Made by a program: the position numbers and the translations under genes. Shown here one piece after another: positions 36,954 to 45,115 of a stretch of DNA of 47,405 nt. The stretch comes from an uncultured Croceitalea sp. (GTDB lineage: Bacteria > Bacteroidota > Bacteroidia > Flavobacteriales > Flavobacteriaceae). The DNA lies in contig CALBVX010000052.1 in the NCBI GenBank assembly GCA_937969515.1, positions 1 through 47,405 of the forward strand, read 5' to 3'. The notes beneath the pieces are model-generated. The model saw nothing but the letters and a program-made list of their open reading frames with translations. It had not been told where the DNA came from and did no database searches. The number at the start of each line of letters is the position of its first letter. Positions within the stretch are counted from its first letter, which is position 1.

Positions 36954-39329
36954 ATGTTAAAGCACAATCTTTTATTGTATTTGAGAAACATTAGAAAGCA
37001 CAAGAGCAGTTTCTTAATTAACTTGGTGGGTTTATCTACAGGGTTAACTTGTGTCTTATTGGTCTATTTATGGGTTTTCAATGAAGTTTCGATTGATAAG
37101 TTTCATGAGAATGAAGCGTCTTTATATCAAGTTCGAAGAAATGTCCCCATTGGTCAAGGAGCAATTGGCACATTTACTTCAAACTCTAGCTTAATGCTTA
37201 AGGCATTGCAAGAAGAGGTGCCTGAAGTTGAAATGGCCGTGGCTATATATGAGTTTGACGGTAATGCAAGACTAGAAACCGAAACAAAAAAATTAAGTGC
37301 CTTTGGGCATATGGCAAGTGACGATTTTTTTAAGGTCTTTTCTTTTCCCTTAATCTCTGGGGATAAAAACACAGTGTTGTCAGATGTGAGTTCTGTGGTG
37401 ATTTCTTCAAAATTAGCCAGTAGGTTTTTTGGTCCAGATGTTGATCCAATAGGAAAGACTATTGCTTTAAAGGAAGGGGAAGAAGAAATAGATGATGTAT
37501 TTACCATTACTGGTGTTTTTGAAATACCAAAAAATTCTTCAAAACAGTTCGATTTTGTACTGCCGTATAAAACCTTTTTAAAGTACCGAAATCCAGATTA
37601 CATCAACTGGTTTAGCAACAGTTCTAGTATTTACACATTGCTTAAACCTAATGTAGATATTAAGGCCTTTAATGGTAAAATGGCCAACTTTATTAAAAAG
37701 AAAAATGAAAATGTTGATGAGCAGGTATTTTTTACTAAGTACAGTGATAATTATCTAAAAGGAAGCTATGAAAATGGAAAACAAGTTGGGGGGCGAATAA
37801 CCTACGTGATTCTTTTTTCTATAGTAGCACTCTTTGTTCTTTTAATAGCCTGCATCAACTTTATGAACCTTTCAACGGCCAGAGCATCAAGAAGATTAAA
37901 AGAAGTAGGAATCAAAAAAGCAGTGGGAGCAAGCAGAAAGTCGCTTGTTTTTCAATTCCTTACCGAATCTTTGTTGCTGTCATTCTTTTCTTTAATTAGT
38001 GCCTATTTTATTGTGTTATTGATTTTGCCTTGGTTTAATAATTTAACGGGTAAAGAATTAGTCTTTGCAATCGAAGGCTCAGTGATTTTTACAATTATTG
38101 GTATAACCCTTTTGACAGGTTTAATTTCAGGTAGCTACCCCGCTTTATATTTAACTAAGTTCAGTGCCGTTAAAGTTTTAAAAGGAAAGATACGCACTTC
38201 GTTCGGAGAGCTTTTTATTCGAAAAGGTCTTGTAATTTTTCAATTTAGTATTTCGCTATTACTAATTGTTGCGGTGAGCGTAATCTATATGCAACTCGAT
38301 TATATTCAGTCAAAAAACCTAGGCTTTAATAAGGACAATGTGATGATTTTTGAGCGTCAAGATGGACTTATTACCAACATGGAAGTTTTTGTTGAAGAAG
38401 CAAAACAGCTACCTGGGGTAGTTAATGCCTCTTTTATGCAGGGTGGTATGACTAATTTCAGTAATTCATCTCGGGGCCATACATGGCCCGGGCAAAATGA
38501 AGAAGATAAAGAGATAACTTTTAGACATGCACATGTTGGTCCAGAATTTATAGAAACCATGGGCATAGAACTAAAAGAAGGTCGGTCTTATGTCAAAGAA
38601 AAGCCTGATAACGATTCAAAAATTATACTGAATGAGACAGCAGTAAAACTAATGGGGCTCAAAAACCCTATAGGAACAATTATAAATATGCGCGGACCAA
38701 ACAGAGAAATTATTGGTGTTGTAAAAGATTTTAATATTCAATCATTATATCAAGAGATTGCCCCAATGGCATTATTATGTAGAACAGAATGGGTAAGTAA
38801 TTTAGTGGTGAAAATTAAGGCAGGTGAAGAAAAAACTACCATTGCTGCTCTAACCAAATTGTACAATAAATTCAATCCCGGATTAGAATTTAATTTTCGC
38901 TTTCTGGACAATCAATACCAACAACTCTACTTATCTGAACAAAGAGTAGCTACTTTATCCAAATATTTTGCAGGAATGGCCATTTTAATATCTTGCCTAG
39001 GTCTTTTTGGGTTAGCGGCTTTTTCAGCAGAAAGACGAAAAAAGGAAATAAGCATTCGAAAAGTTCTTGGCCAAACAGCATCTCAAGTTACAATAATGTT
39101 GTCTAGTGAATTTGTAAAATTAGTGCTAATCTCAATGGTGATTGCACTACCAATAGCCTATTTATTGGCAAAAGATTGGCTGTCGCAATTTGCATACAAA
39201 ATACCATTACATGCGGGCTACTTTATAGGGGCAGGGTTAGCGGCTTTATTAGTTGCGATGTTTACCGTTGGAAGTCAAGCGATTAATGCGGCCAATAAAA
39301 ATCCTGTTAAGGCACTTAGAGAAGAATAA
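36954..39329 (+). CDS. FtsX/MacB-like ABC permease P12 (subgroup II, last of array)
   Basis: 791 aa. The N-terminus MLKHNLLLYLRNIRKHKSS is the most divergent of the set. It has YLWVFNE at the end of TM1, ENGKQVGG (273-280, identical to P4) before TM2, and GHTWPGQNE in the second periplasmic domain, placing it in subgroup II. Coupling motifs ARASRRLKEVGIKKAVGA and RRKKEISIRKVLGQ; C-terminus NPVKALREE. It sits 19 bp before the second ATPase gene, suggesting that P12 and that ATPase are a dedicated pair. Confidence 0.92.
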   Translation: MLKHNLLLYLRNIRKHKSSFLINLVGLSTGLTCVLLVYLWVFNEVSIDKFHENEASLYQVRRNVPIGQGAIGTFTSNSSLMLKALQEEVPEVEMAVAIYEFDGNARLETETKKLSAFGHMASDDFFKVFSFPLISGDKNTVLSDVSSVVISSKLASRFFGPDVDPIGKTIALKEGEEEIDDVFTITGVFEIPKNSSKQFDFVLPYKTFLKYRNPDYINWFSNSSSIYTLLKPNVDIKAFNGKMANFIKKKNENVDEQVFFTKYSDNYLKGSYENGKQVGGRITYVILFSIVALFVLLIACINFMNLSTARASRRLKEVGIKKAVGASRKSLVFQFLTESLLLSFFSLISAYFIVLLILPWFNNLTGKELVFAIEGSVIFTIIGITLLTGLISGSYPALYLTKFSAVKVLKGKIRTSFGELFIRKGLVIFQFSISLLLIVAVSVIYMQLDYIQSKNLGFNKDNVMIFERQDGLITNMEVFVEEAKQLPGVVNASFMQGGMTNFSNSSRGHTWPGQNEEDKEITFRHAHVGPEFIETMGIELKEGRSYVKEKPDNDSKIILNETAVKLMGLKNPIGTIINMRGPNREIIGVVKDFNIQSLYQEIAPMALLCRTEWVSNLVVKIKAGEEKTTIAALTKLYNKFNPGLEFNFRFLDNQYQQLYLSEQRVATLSKYFAGMAILISCLGLFGLAAFSAERRKKEISIRKVLGQTASQVTIMLSSEFVKLVLISMVIALPIAYLLAKDWLSQFAYKIPLHAGYFIGAGLAALLVAMFTVGSQAINAANKNPVKALREE

Positions 39330-39348
39330 AAATTAAAAGAATTATACT

Positions 39349-40014
39349 ATGCTACTACAACTAAATAATATTTTCAAATGGGTCAATTCAGGAGGTCAAA
39401 GAATCTTTCTGTTAAAAGACATTAATCTACAGGTAGAAGAAGGAGAGTTTATCTCCGTTATGGGGCCTTCAGGTTCAGGTAAATCCACACTATTGAATGT
39501 AATTGGTATGTTGGATACTTTTGACGAAGGTGAGTATCATTTCTTAGATGAATCGGTTCATACACTCAAAGAAAAACATAGGGCTAATCTATACAAAGAA
39601 TATATCGGCTTTGTATTCCAATCATACCATTTATTGGATGAGCTAACGGTTCAAGAGAATCTAGAGATGCCTTTGTTATATAAAAAGTACAAAGGTGCGG
39701 AACGGAAAGCCATGGTTGCCGATATGTTGGACCGCTTTAATATTGTGGGCAAAAAAGATTTGTTCCCGGCTCAATTGAGCGGGGGACAACAACAGCTTGT
39801 TGGTGTGGCTCGTGCTCTAATTGCAAATCCGAAACTAATTTTAGCAGATGAACCTACCGGGAATTTAAACTCGCAACAAAGTGAGGAAATAATGGAGCTT
39901 TTTAAAAAATTAAACCAAGAAGATGGGGTTACTATTATACAAGTGACCCACTCCGAAAAAAATGCCGCCTATGGTTCAAGAATTGTAAATCTATTGGACG
40001 GCAGAAAGGTTTAA
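39349..40014 (+). CDS. MacB/LolD-type ABC transporter ATPase (second, variant copy)
   Basis: 221 aa, same branch as the ATPase at 8274. Walker A GPSGSGKST (39-47), Q-loop Gln91, signature LSGGQ (143-147), Walker B LILADEP with Glu168, H-loop His201. Two positions differ from the first copy and from the usual family pattern: the residue after LSGGQQQ is Leu150 instead of Arg, and the D-loop reads GNLNS with Asn174 instead of Asp. Catalytic Glu and His are kept, so ATP hydrolysis is likely, but coupling between the two nucleotide sites may be altered, for example in a heterodimer with the first ATPase. Its stop codon overlaps that of the convergent oxidoreductase gene. Confidence 0.92.
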   Translation: MLLQLNNIFKWVNSGGQRIFLLKDINLQVEEGEFISVMGPSGSGKSTLLNVIGMLDTFDEGEYHFLDESVHTLKEKHRANLYKEYIGFVFQSYHLLDELTVQENLEMPLLYKKYKGAERKAMVADMLDRFNIVGKKDLFPAQLSGGQQQLVGVARALIANPKLILADEPTGNLNSQQSEEIMELFKKLNQEDGVTIIQVTHSEKNAAYGSRIVNLLDGRKV

Positions 40015-41123
40015 AGTAAATCGGCGAGCTCTTTTCCAACTAGACTTCCAATGGCGATACCCATACCGCCTAAGCGAACGCCGCAAAAGACGTTATTGGA
40101 TAGCTGCTTGATAATTGGTTTCTTTTTGTTTCCCACACCCATGATTCCGCTCCATCGTTGTTCTATTTCAAAAACGGAGTTGGGTAGTATGACCGTTTTT
40201 AGAAACTGCTCCAATTGCTCTTGTACCAATTTTGTTCTACCAAATGTGGTCGTTTCTTCAGCATCAAAGTCTAAGTTTCGGCCACCCCCGAACAAGATTC
40301 TGTTATCAATGTCCCTAAAATAATAATAGCCTTCATCAAAATGAAAGGTGCCCTTTAACTTTAGATCAGAAATTGGTTTGGTAATTAACACTTGTGCTCT
40401 TGCCGGCTTTACATTTTCATTTAAGAATTGGGAAGCAAAACCATTTGTAGTAATTAGGAGTTTCTGAGCACAAAATTCAAACTGACTAGTTTTTATAGAA
40501 ACGTTATCTTCATTTTCAAAAAAGTCCTCTACTTTTACCGAATTCAGAATAAGAATACCCTCTTTATTGGCAATATGAAGAAGTGCTGTCATCATACTTC
40601 CCGTATCTATTTGACCTTCGAACTTTTGGGTAATATAAGAAGGTATAATTCCTTCAAAATTATAAGTGTTTGTATTTAGCTCAAAAGCTCCTTCTTTAAA
40701 AACTGGTAGTAAAAGCTTGTTTAGGTATGGTAAGCTTTCTTCACATTCTTGAAAGAGCTTGCCTTCCTTTTCCAAAAACAACTCATGCCCTCCATATTGC
40801 TCAAAGTTGAGTGCCTTATCGCCTATTAATTCTCGAAGTTTCTGTATGCCTTCACAACGTTGTTTTGCCAATTGAAGCACCTCATCTTCTGTATGTGTCT
40901 TTAAGTCTGAGAGCAATTCAGAAGCACTGCCGAAACAGGCAAAGCCTGCATTTTTTGTGCTCGCACCTTGTGGTAACATCCCTCTTTCTAAAATAAGAAC
41001 CTTCGCTTTAGGAAAACGATTTTTAAGATGAACCGCAGTCGTAAGGCCAACAATACCGCTCCCCACAATAGTAAAATCTATGTTCGAAAGCCATGTCTTA
41101 TATTCCCAATAACTTAATTCCAT
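40011..41123 (-). CDS. FAD-dependent oxidoreductase (DAO family)
   Basis: 370 aa. The dinucleotide-binding motif GSGIVG at 21-26 (FTIVGSGIVGLTTAVHLK) is followed by LILERG with the ribose-binding Glu, and the C-terminal FAD contact region reads VFCGVRLGGMGIAIGS. The plan matches DadA/glycine-oxidase-like flavoproteins that oxidise amines or amino acids, but the substrate cannot be fixed. It is soluble, with no signal peptide. It lies 33 bp downstream of accC, separated by an intrinsic terminator, and ends tail-to-tail with the second ATPase gene (4-bp overlap, shared TTAA). Confidence 0.85.
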   Translation of the reverse strand: MELSYWEYKTWLSNIDFTIVGSGIVGLTTAVHLKNRFPKAKVLILERGMLPQGASTKNAGFACFGSASELLSDLKTHTEDEVLQLAKQRCEGIQKLRELIGDKALNFEQYGGHELFLEKEGKLFQECEESLPYLNKLLLPVFKEGAFELNTNTYNFEGIIPSYITQKFEGQIDTGSMMTALLHIANKEGILILNSVKVEDFFENEDNVSIKTSQFEFCAQKLLITTNGFASQFLNENVKPARAQVLITKPISDLKLKGTFHFDEGYYYFRDIDNRILFGGGRNLDFDAEETTTFGRTKLVQEQLEQFLKTVILPNSVFEIEQRWSGIMGVGNKKKPIIKQLSNNVFCGVRLGGMGIAIGSLVGKELADLL

Positions 41124-41124
41124 A

Positions 41125-41156
41125 AAAGCAAAAACCCCGAAAGATCGGGGTTTGTT
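41125..41156 (-). terminator. intrinsic terminator after accC
   Basis: AAACCCCGA (41132-41140) and TCGGGGTTT (41145-41153) form a 9-bp stem with a 4-nt loop. On the minus strand the stem is followed by a T-rich run, directly after the accC stop. It separates the fab/acc unit from the oxidoreductase gene. Confidence 0.85.
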
Positions 41157-42509
41157 TTAATAGTCATATTTTTCATCCATTTCAAAATCTTCCATGAATT
41201 TGGTAGTATAATTACCCGCCAAATAATCTGGCTCATCCATTAACTGTCTATGAAATGGTATGGTTGTTTTAACTCCTTCAATTACAAACTCATCTAAAGC
41301 ACGGCGCATTTTATTGATAGCCTCTTCACGAGTCTGTGCCGTAGTAATCAATTTTGCCACCATAGAATCATAGTTTGGTGGAATAATATAGCCGCTATAA
41401 ACATGAGTGTCTAAACGAATACCATGGCCTCCTGGGGTATGTAATGTAGTAATCTTACCAGGTGAGGGTCTAAAGTTGTTATAGGGGTCCTCCGCATTGA
41501 TCCTGCATTCTATCGAATGGAGTTTCGGATAATAATTCTTTCCTGAAATTGGCACACCACCAGCTACTAAAATCTGCTCGCGTATTAAATCGTAATCAAC
41601 AACTTGTTCCGTAATCGGGTGCTCTACTTGAATACGTGTATTCATTTCCATGAAGTAAAAATTTCGGTGCTTATCTACCAAAAATTCTACTGTTCCAGCT
41701 CCCTCGTACTTAATATATTCAGCGGCTTTTACAGCGGCTTTACCCATGTCATCCCTTAACTTGTCAGTCATAAAAGGAGATGGGGTTTCTTCGGTAAGCT
41801 TTTGGTGTCTTCTTTGTACCGAACAGTCCCTCTCAGAAAGGTGACATGCCTTACCGTACTGGTCACCAACAATCTGAATTTCGATGTGTCGAGGTTCTTC
41901 AATTAGCTTCTCCATATACATAGCGCCATTACCAAAAGCCGCAGAAGCTTCTTGTACAGCACTATTATATAAATCTTCCATTTCCTCTTCACTCCAAACA
42001 GCACGCATTCCTTTTCCTCCGCCACCTGCGGTAGCTTTAATCATTACGGGATAGCCCATTTTTTTGGCTGTCTTCTTTGCGTCTGTTACATCTTTGAGCA
42101 AACCATCTGAACCAGGAACACATGGCACTCCGGCTTTTTTCATGGTTTCTTTAGCCGTAGCCTTGTCTCCCATTCGGTCTATCTGATCACCAGAAGCGCC
42201 GATAAACTTTATATCATGCTCTGAACAGATTTTTGAAAACTTCGAATTCTCGGAAAGAAATCCATATCCCGGATGAATCGCGTCTGCATTTGTAATTTCG
42301 GCCGCTGCAATAATATTTGGGATTTTTAAATACGATTCGCTACTTGGCGCCGGGCCAATACAAACTGCTTCGTCGGCAAAACGCACGTGTAAGCTTTCTT
42401 CATCGGCCTTTGAATAAACCGCCACCGTTTTGATACCCATTTCTTTGCATGTTCGTATCACACGAAGTGCAATTTCCCCCCTATTGGCAATCAATATTTT
42501 TTTGAACAT
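41157..42509 (-). CDS. accC: acetyl-CoA carboxylase, biotin carboxylase subunit
   Basis: 450 aa, standard length. It catalyses ATP-dependent carboxylation of biotin on BCCP, the first half-reaction of malonyl-CoA synthesis. N-terminal [21 protein letters not shown]-grasp glycine loop GGGGKGM (162-168), the substrate-site motif [12 protein letters not shown] and a complete C-terminal biotin-carboxylase domain ([17 protein letters not shown]). It lies 91 bp downstream of accB; that spacer holds a short tandem repeat. accA/accD are not in the window. Confidence 0.97.
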   Translation of the reverse strand: MFKKILIANRGEIALRVIRTCKEMGIKTVAVYSKADEESLHVRFADEAVCIGPAPSSESYLKIPNIIAAAEITNADAIHPGYGFLSENSKFSKICSEHDIKFIGASGDQIDRMGDKATAKETMKKAGVPCVPGSDGLLKDVTDAKKTAKKMGYPVMIKATAGGGGKGMRAVWSEEEMEDLYNSAVQEASAAFGNGAMYMEKLIEEPRHIEIQIVGDQYGKACHLSERDCSVQRRHQKLTEETPSPFMTDKLRDDMGKAAVKAAEYIKYEGAGTVEFLVDKHRNFYFMEMNTRIQVEHPITEQVVDYDLIREQILVAGGVPISGKNYYPKLHSIECRINAEDPYNNFRPSPGKITTLHTPGGHGIRLDTHVYSGYIIPPNYDSMVAKLITTAQTREEAINKMRRALDEFVIEGVKTTIPFHRQLMDEPDYLAGNYTTKFMEDFEMDEKYDY

Positions 42510-42600
42510 ATTCTTTTAGTTTAAGAGTTTACCGTTTAGTAGTTTATTTGTTTGAAAGCGTTTGCTTTAAACTTTAAACTTCAAACTTCTAAACTTAAAA

Positions 42601-43086
42601 TTATGATGGGTCAACCAAAAATAAAGGTTGGTCAAATTCTACCGGAGAAGAATCATCAACTAATATTTTGACGATTTTTCCTGAAACTTCAGATTCAATA
42701 TCATTAAAAAGTTTCATCGCTTCAATCACACAAAGCACATCACCCTGTTGTATCTCTTTGCCAACCTCAACAAAGTTAGGTTTGTCGGGCGCAGGCTTTC
42801 TATAGAAAGTACCTATGATTGGAGACTTAATGGTGATATATTTTGAATCATCAGTGGTAGCAGCAGCTGGAGCGGCCGGTGTGGCTTCGGGTGCGGCAGG
42901 AGCTTGTGGAGCAGCAGCTACCGGAGCCTGAGCCATAGGTATTTGTTGCACTATAGTTGTCTCTGGAGAACTTGACTGATCACCGGTACGAATGGTAATC
43001 TTGATATCTTCCATTTCCAACTTCACTTCACTTGCGCCAGATTTGGCAACAAACTTGATCAAGCTTTGAATTTCTTTAATATCCAT
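42601..43086 (-). CDS. accB: acetyl-CoA carboxylase, biotin carboxyl carrier protein
   Basis: 161 aa. The N-terminal dimerisation region (1-40) is followed by a flexible Ala/Pro-rich linker (about 50-78) and a biotinyl domain (about 83-160). The biotinylation site is Lys125 in [14 protein letters not shown]. This is the mobile carrier of carboxybiotin between AccC and the carboxyltransferase. It follows fabH by 27 bp and is co-transcribed with fabH and accC. Confidence 0.97.
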   Translation of the reverse strand: MDIKEIQSLIKFVAKSGASEVKLEMEDIKITIRTGDQSSSPETTIVQQIPMAQAPVAAAPQAPAAPEATPAAPAAATTDDSKYITIKSPIIGTFYRKPAPDKPNFVEVGKEIQQGDVLCVIEAMKLFNDIESEVSGKIVKILVDDSSPVEFDQPLFLVDPS

Positions 43087-43113
43087 TGAATTTGATTTAG
43101 TTATTCTAGTTAG

Positions 43114-44103
43114 TTAATATGCCCATTTTAAAAAAATAGACCCCCAGGTAAATCCGCCACCAAAAGCGGCAAAAACTAGATTGTCTCCTTTATTTAATTG
43201 ACTTTCATAATCGGCTAAAAGTAATGGCAGTGTTGCCGAGGTTGTATTGCCATAACGATGAATATTCATCATTACCTTGCTATCTTCTACCCCCATACGT
43301 CTGGCGGTAGCGTCTATAATTCTTTTATTGGCTTGGTGCGGAACCAACCATTGCACATCATCATGAGATAAATTGTTACGTTCCATAATTTTGCCAGATA
43401 CATCTGCCATGTTAGAAACGGCAAATTTAAACACCGATTTACCATCTTGAAAGACGTAGTGCTGACGTTTTTTCACGGTTTCTTCAGATGCGGGCAAAAT
43501 TGAACCTCCGGCATCCATCTTTAGAAAATTTCTCCCAATACCATCTGATCTTAAATATTCGTCTTGCAGGCCTAAACCTTCTTCATTAGGTTCAAAAAGA
43601 ACTGCTCCTGCCCCATCTCCGAAAATGATACATGTAGTTCTATCTGTATAGTCTATAATAGAAGACATCTTATCCGCTCCTATCAATAACACTTTTTTAT
43701 ACCTGCCTGATTCTATATAGCTAGATGCTGTTGACATTCCGTACAAGAAACTAGAGCATGCAGCTTGTAAATCATAGGAAAAAGCATTTGTAGCACCAAT
43801 CTCAGAAGTCACATAGGCCGCCGTTGAAGCAACCATCATGTCTGGTGTTGCGGTCGCCACCAAAACCAAGTCTATCTCTAATGGGTCAAGGTTTTGTTTT
43901 TGCAAAAGGTCTTGCGCCGCTTTTATGGCCAAGTAAGATGTTCCTTCCCCTTCTTTTTTAAGTATTCTTCTTTCCTTGATTCCGGTTCTACTGGTAATCC
44001 ATTCATCATTGGTATCTACCATGGTCTCCAATAGCTGATTGGTTAAGATGAAATCTGGGAGATAAGCTCCCACAGCTGTTATTGCTGCTGTTTTTTTTGT
44101 CAT
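43114..44103 (-). CDS. fabH: 3-oxoacyl-ACP synthase III
   Basis: 329 aa. It condenses acyl-CoA with malonyl-ACP to start fatty-acid synthesis. The catalytic triad is visible: Cys116 (LQAACSSFLYG), His256 (LVPHQANKRI) and Asn286 (HRYGNTTSATLP). The glycine-rich FGDGAGAVLF motif is at 161-170. In Bacteroidota this enzyme often sets the branched-chain starter choice, but primer preference cannot be read from the sequence. It is first gene of the fabH-accB-accC unit; rpmF lies 174 bp upstream behind a terminator. Confidence 0.97.
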   Translation of the reverse strand: MTKKTAAITAVGAYLPDFILTNQLLETMVDTNDEWITSRTGIKERRILKKEGEGTSYLAIKAAQDLLQKQNLDPLEIDLVLVATATPDMMVASTAAYVTSEIGATNAFSYDLQAACSSFLYGMSTASSYIESGRYKKVLLIGADKMSSIIDYTDRTTCIIFGDGAGAVLFEPNEEGLGLQDEYLRSDGIGRNFLKMDAGGSILPASEETVKKRQHYVFQDGKSVFKFAVSNMADVSGKIMERNNLSHDDVQWLVPHQANKRIIDATARRMGVEDSKVMMNIHRYGNTTSATLPLLLADYESQLNKGDNLVFAAFGGGFTWGSIFLKWAY

Positions 44104-44220
44104 GCTAGTGTCCGTTTTTTGTCAAAAAAGATGAAAATAGACCAAAAAGTGGTGAAAAATAGTGATTTTTTACGACTTTTCGCTTTAAAATCGTTCGTTT
44201 TTAAAATTGAGTTGAGTCCA

Positions 44221-44251
44221 TAAAAAAACTCCCGATAATTACATCGGGAGT
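44221..44251 (-). terminator. intrinsic terminator after rpmF
   Basis: ACTCCCGAT (44228-44236) and ATCGGGAGT (44243-44251) form a perfect 9-bp stem with a 6-nt loop. On the minus strand a run of seven T follows. It ends the pdxA/yceD/rpmF unit and implies a separate promoter for fabH in 44104-44220, where no clear TAnnTTTG box is seen. Confidence 0.88.
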
Positions 44252-44277
44252 CGCTATTTTATAAAAATAGAGCTTAC

Positions 44278-44478
44278 TTACGCAGCAGTTTCTTCCTCTG
44301 TTTTGTCTATAAGGATTTGCCCTCTATAGTACAATTTACCTTCGTGCCAGTGGGCTCTGTGGTATAGGTGCATTTCTCCTGTTGAAGAGTCTTTCGCAAT
44401 TGTTGGTGCAACCGCTTTATAATGTGTACGTCTTTTGTCTCTTCTTGTTCTTGATATTTTTCTTTTAGGATGTGCCAT
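44278..44478 (-). CDS. rpmF: 50S ribosomal protein L32
   Basis: 66 aa, highly basic N-terminus [20 protein letters not shown] and the L32 signature [20 protein letters not shown]. It contains no Cys at all, so it is a zinc-independent form. It follows the DUF177 gene by 6 bp, the common yceD-rpmF pairing. Confidence 0.97.
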   Translation of the reverse strand: MAHPKRKISRTRRDKRRTHYKAVAPTIAKDSSTGEMHLYHRAHWHEGKLYYRGQILIDKTEEETAA

Positions 44479-44484
44479 TGTTGC

Positions 44485-45018
44485 CTATTTATCCGTTAAT
44501 AATTTTTTTAGTCCGTCCCACCTCGGGTCTGTATCTTCTTTATTTTCTTGTATCTCTTTTGGTTGTAATTCTTCAAGCTTATCTAAAACCTCAGATTTTA
44601 ATGTTCCATCAAGTACCCCAGGGTGCACTCTTTTTTGTGGAACCGCCAAAACCAGCATTTCATAGACATATTGAGCAATGTTGATTTGGTATTCTCCGTG
44701 AGGTAGAATCAAAATCTCATCGTCTTCATCATTATATTCTTCCCCGAACTTTACGACCAGTTGCAAATCTGATTCGATTTCTTGATTGTATGGTTCACTG
44801 GTAAGATCACAATTCACATTAACACTGCCCGACGCGATGATATCCAATTCCATCATGGTGTTCATCTTATCAAGAAAAGCTTTTATGTTAATTGAAGATG
44901 AATTAAACTCTTCATAACCAAAAGATTCAAAGAACGTATTATCAATTGTGTACTCAAACTCGTGTTTTCCTAACTTCAATCCTGAGAAAGGAATAAAAAA
45001 CCCCTTCAACTTCTTCAT
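44485..45018 (-). CDS. YceD/DUF177 family protein
   Basis: 177 aa from ATG 45018, giving the start MKKLKGFFIPFSGLKLGKHE that is typical of Bacteroidota members. The same frame has in-frame ATGs at 45048 and 45081, which would add 10 or 21 residues. DUF177 proteins (YceD, and a plant chloroplast homologue) are linked to 23S rRNA maturation and usually neighbour rpmF, as here. The Cys-containing centre is reduced to a single Cys (VNVNCDLTSEPY). The C-terminus is acidic and helical (KLEELQPKEIQENKED). Confidence 0.88.
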   Translation of the reverse strand: MKKLKGFFIPFSGLKLGKHEFEYTIDNTFFESFGYEEFNSSSINIKAFLDKMNTMMELDIIASGSVNVNCDLTSEPYNQEIESDLQLVVKFGEEYNDEDDEILILPHGEYQINIAQYVYEMLVLAVPQKRVHPGVLDGTLKSEVLDKLEELQPKEIQENKEDTDPRWDGLKKLLTDK

Positions 45019-45115
45019 TTTTACGCGTATGGTTTGTGTACCAGCCATTAAGGCGGGTGCAAAGATAGTATTTATTTGCAAAAAGCCAATCTTTAACGAA
45101 AAATATCCGTTGCTG

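Noticed and set aside
9022-39329. Tandem repeat as an insertion sequence, prophage or CRISPR-like array
   Set aside because: Each 2.5-kb unit is an intact permease gene with family motifs; there is no transposase, integrase, short direct-repeat/spacer structure or phage gene in the window.
45019-45081. Upstream extension of the YceD/DUF177 gene
   Set aside because: The extra 21 residues do not resemble the family, whereas the ATG at 45018 gives the usual MKKLKGFFIPF start.
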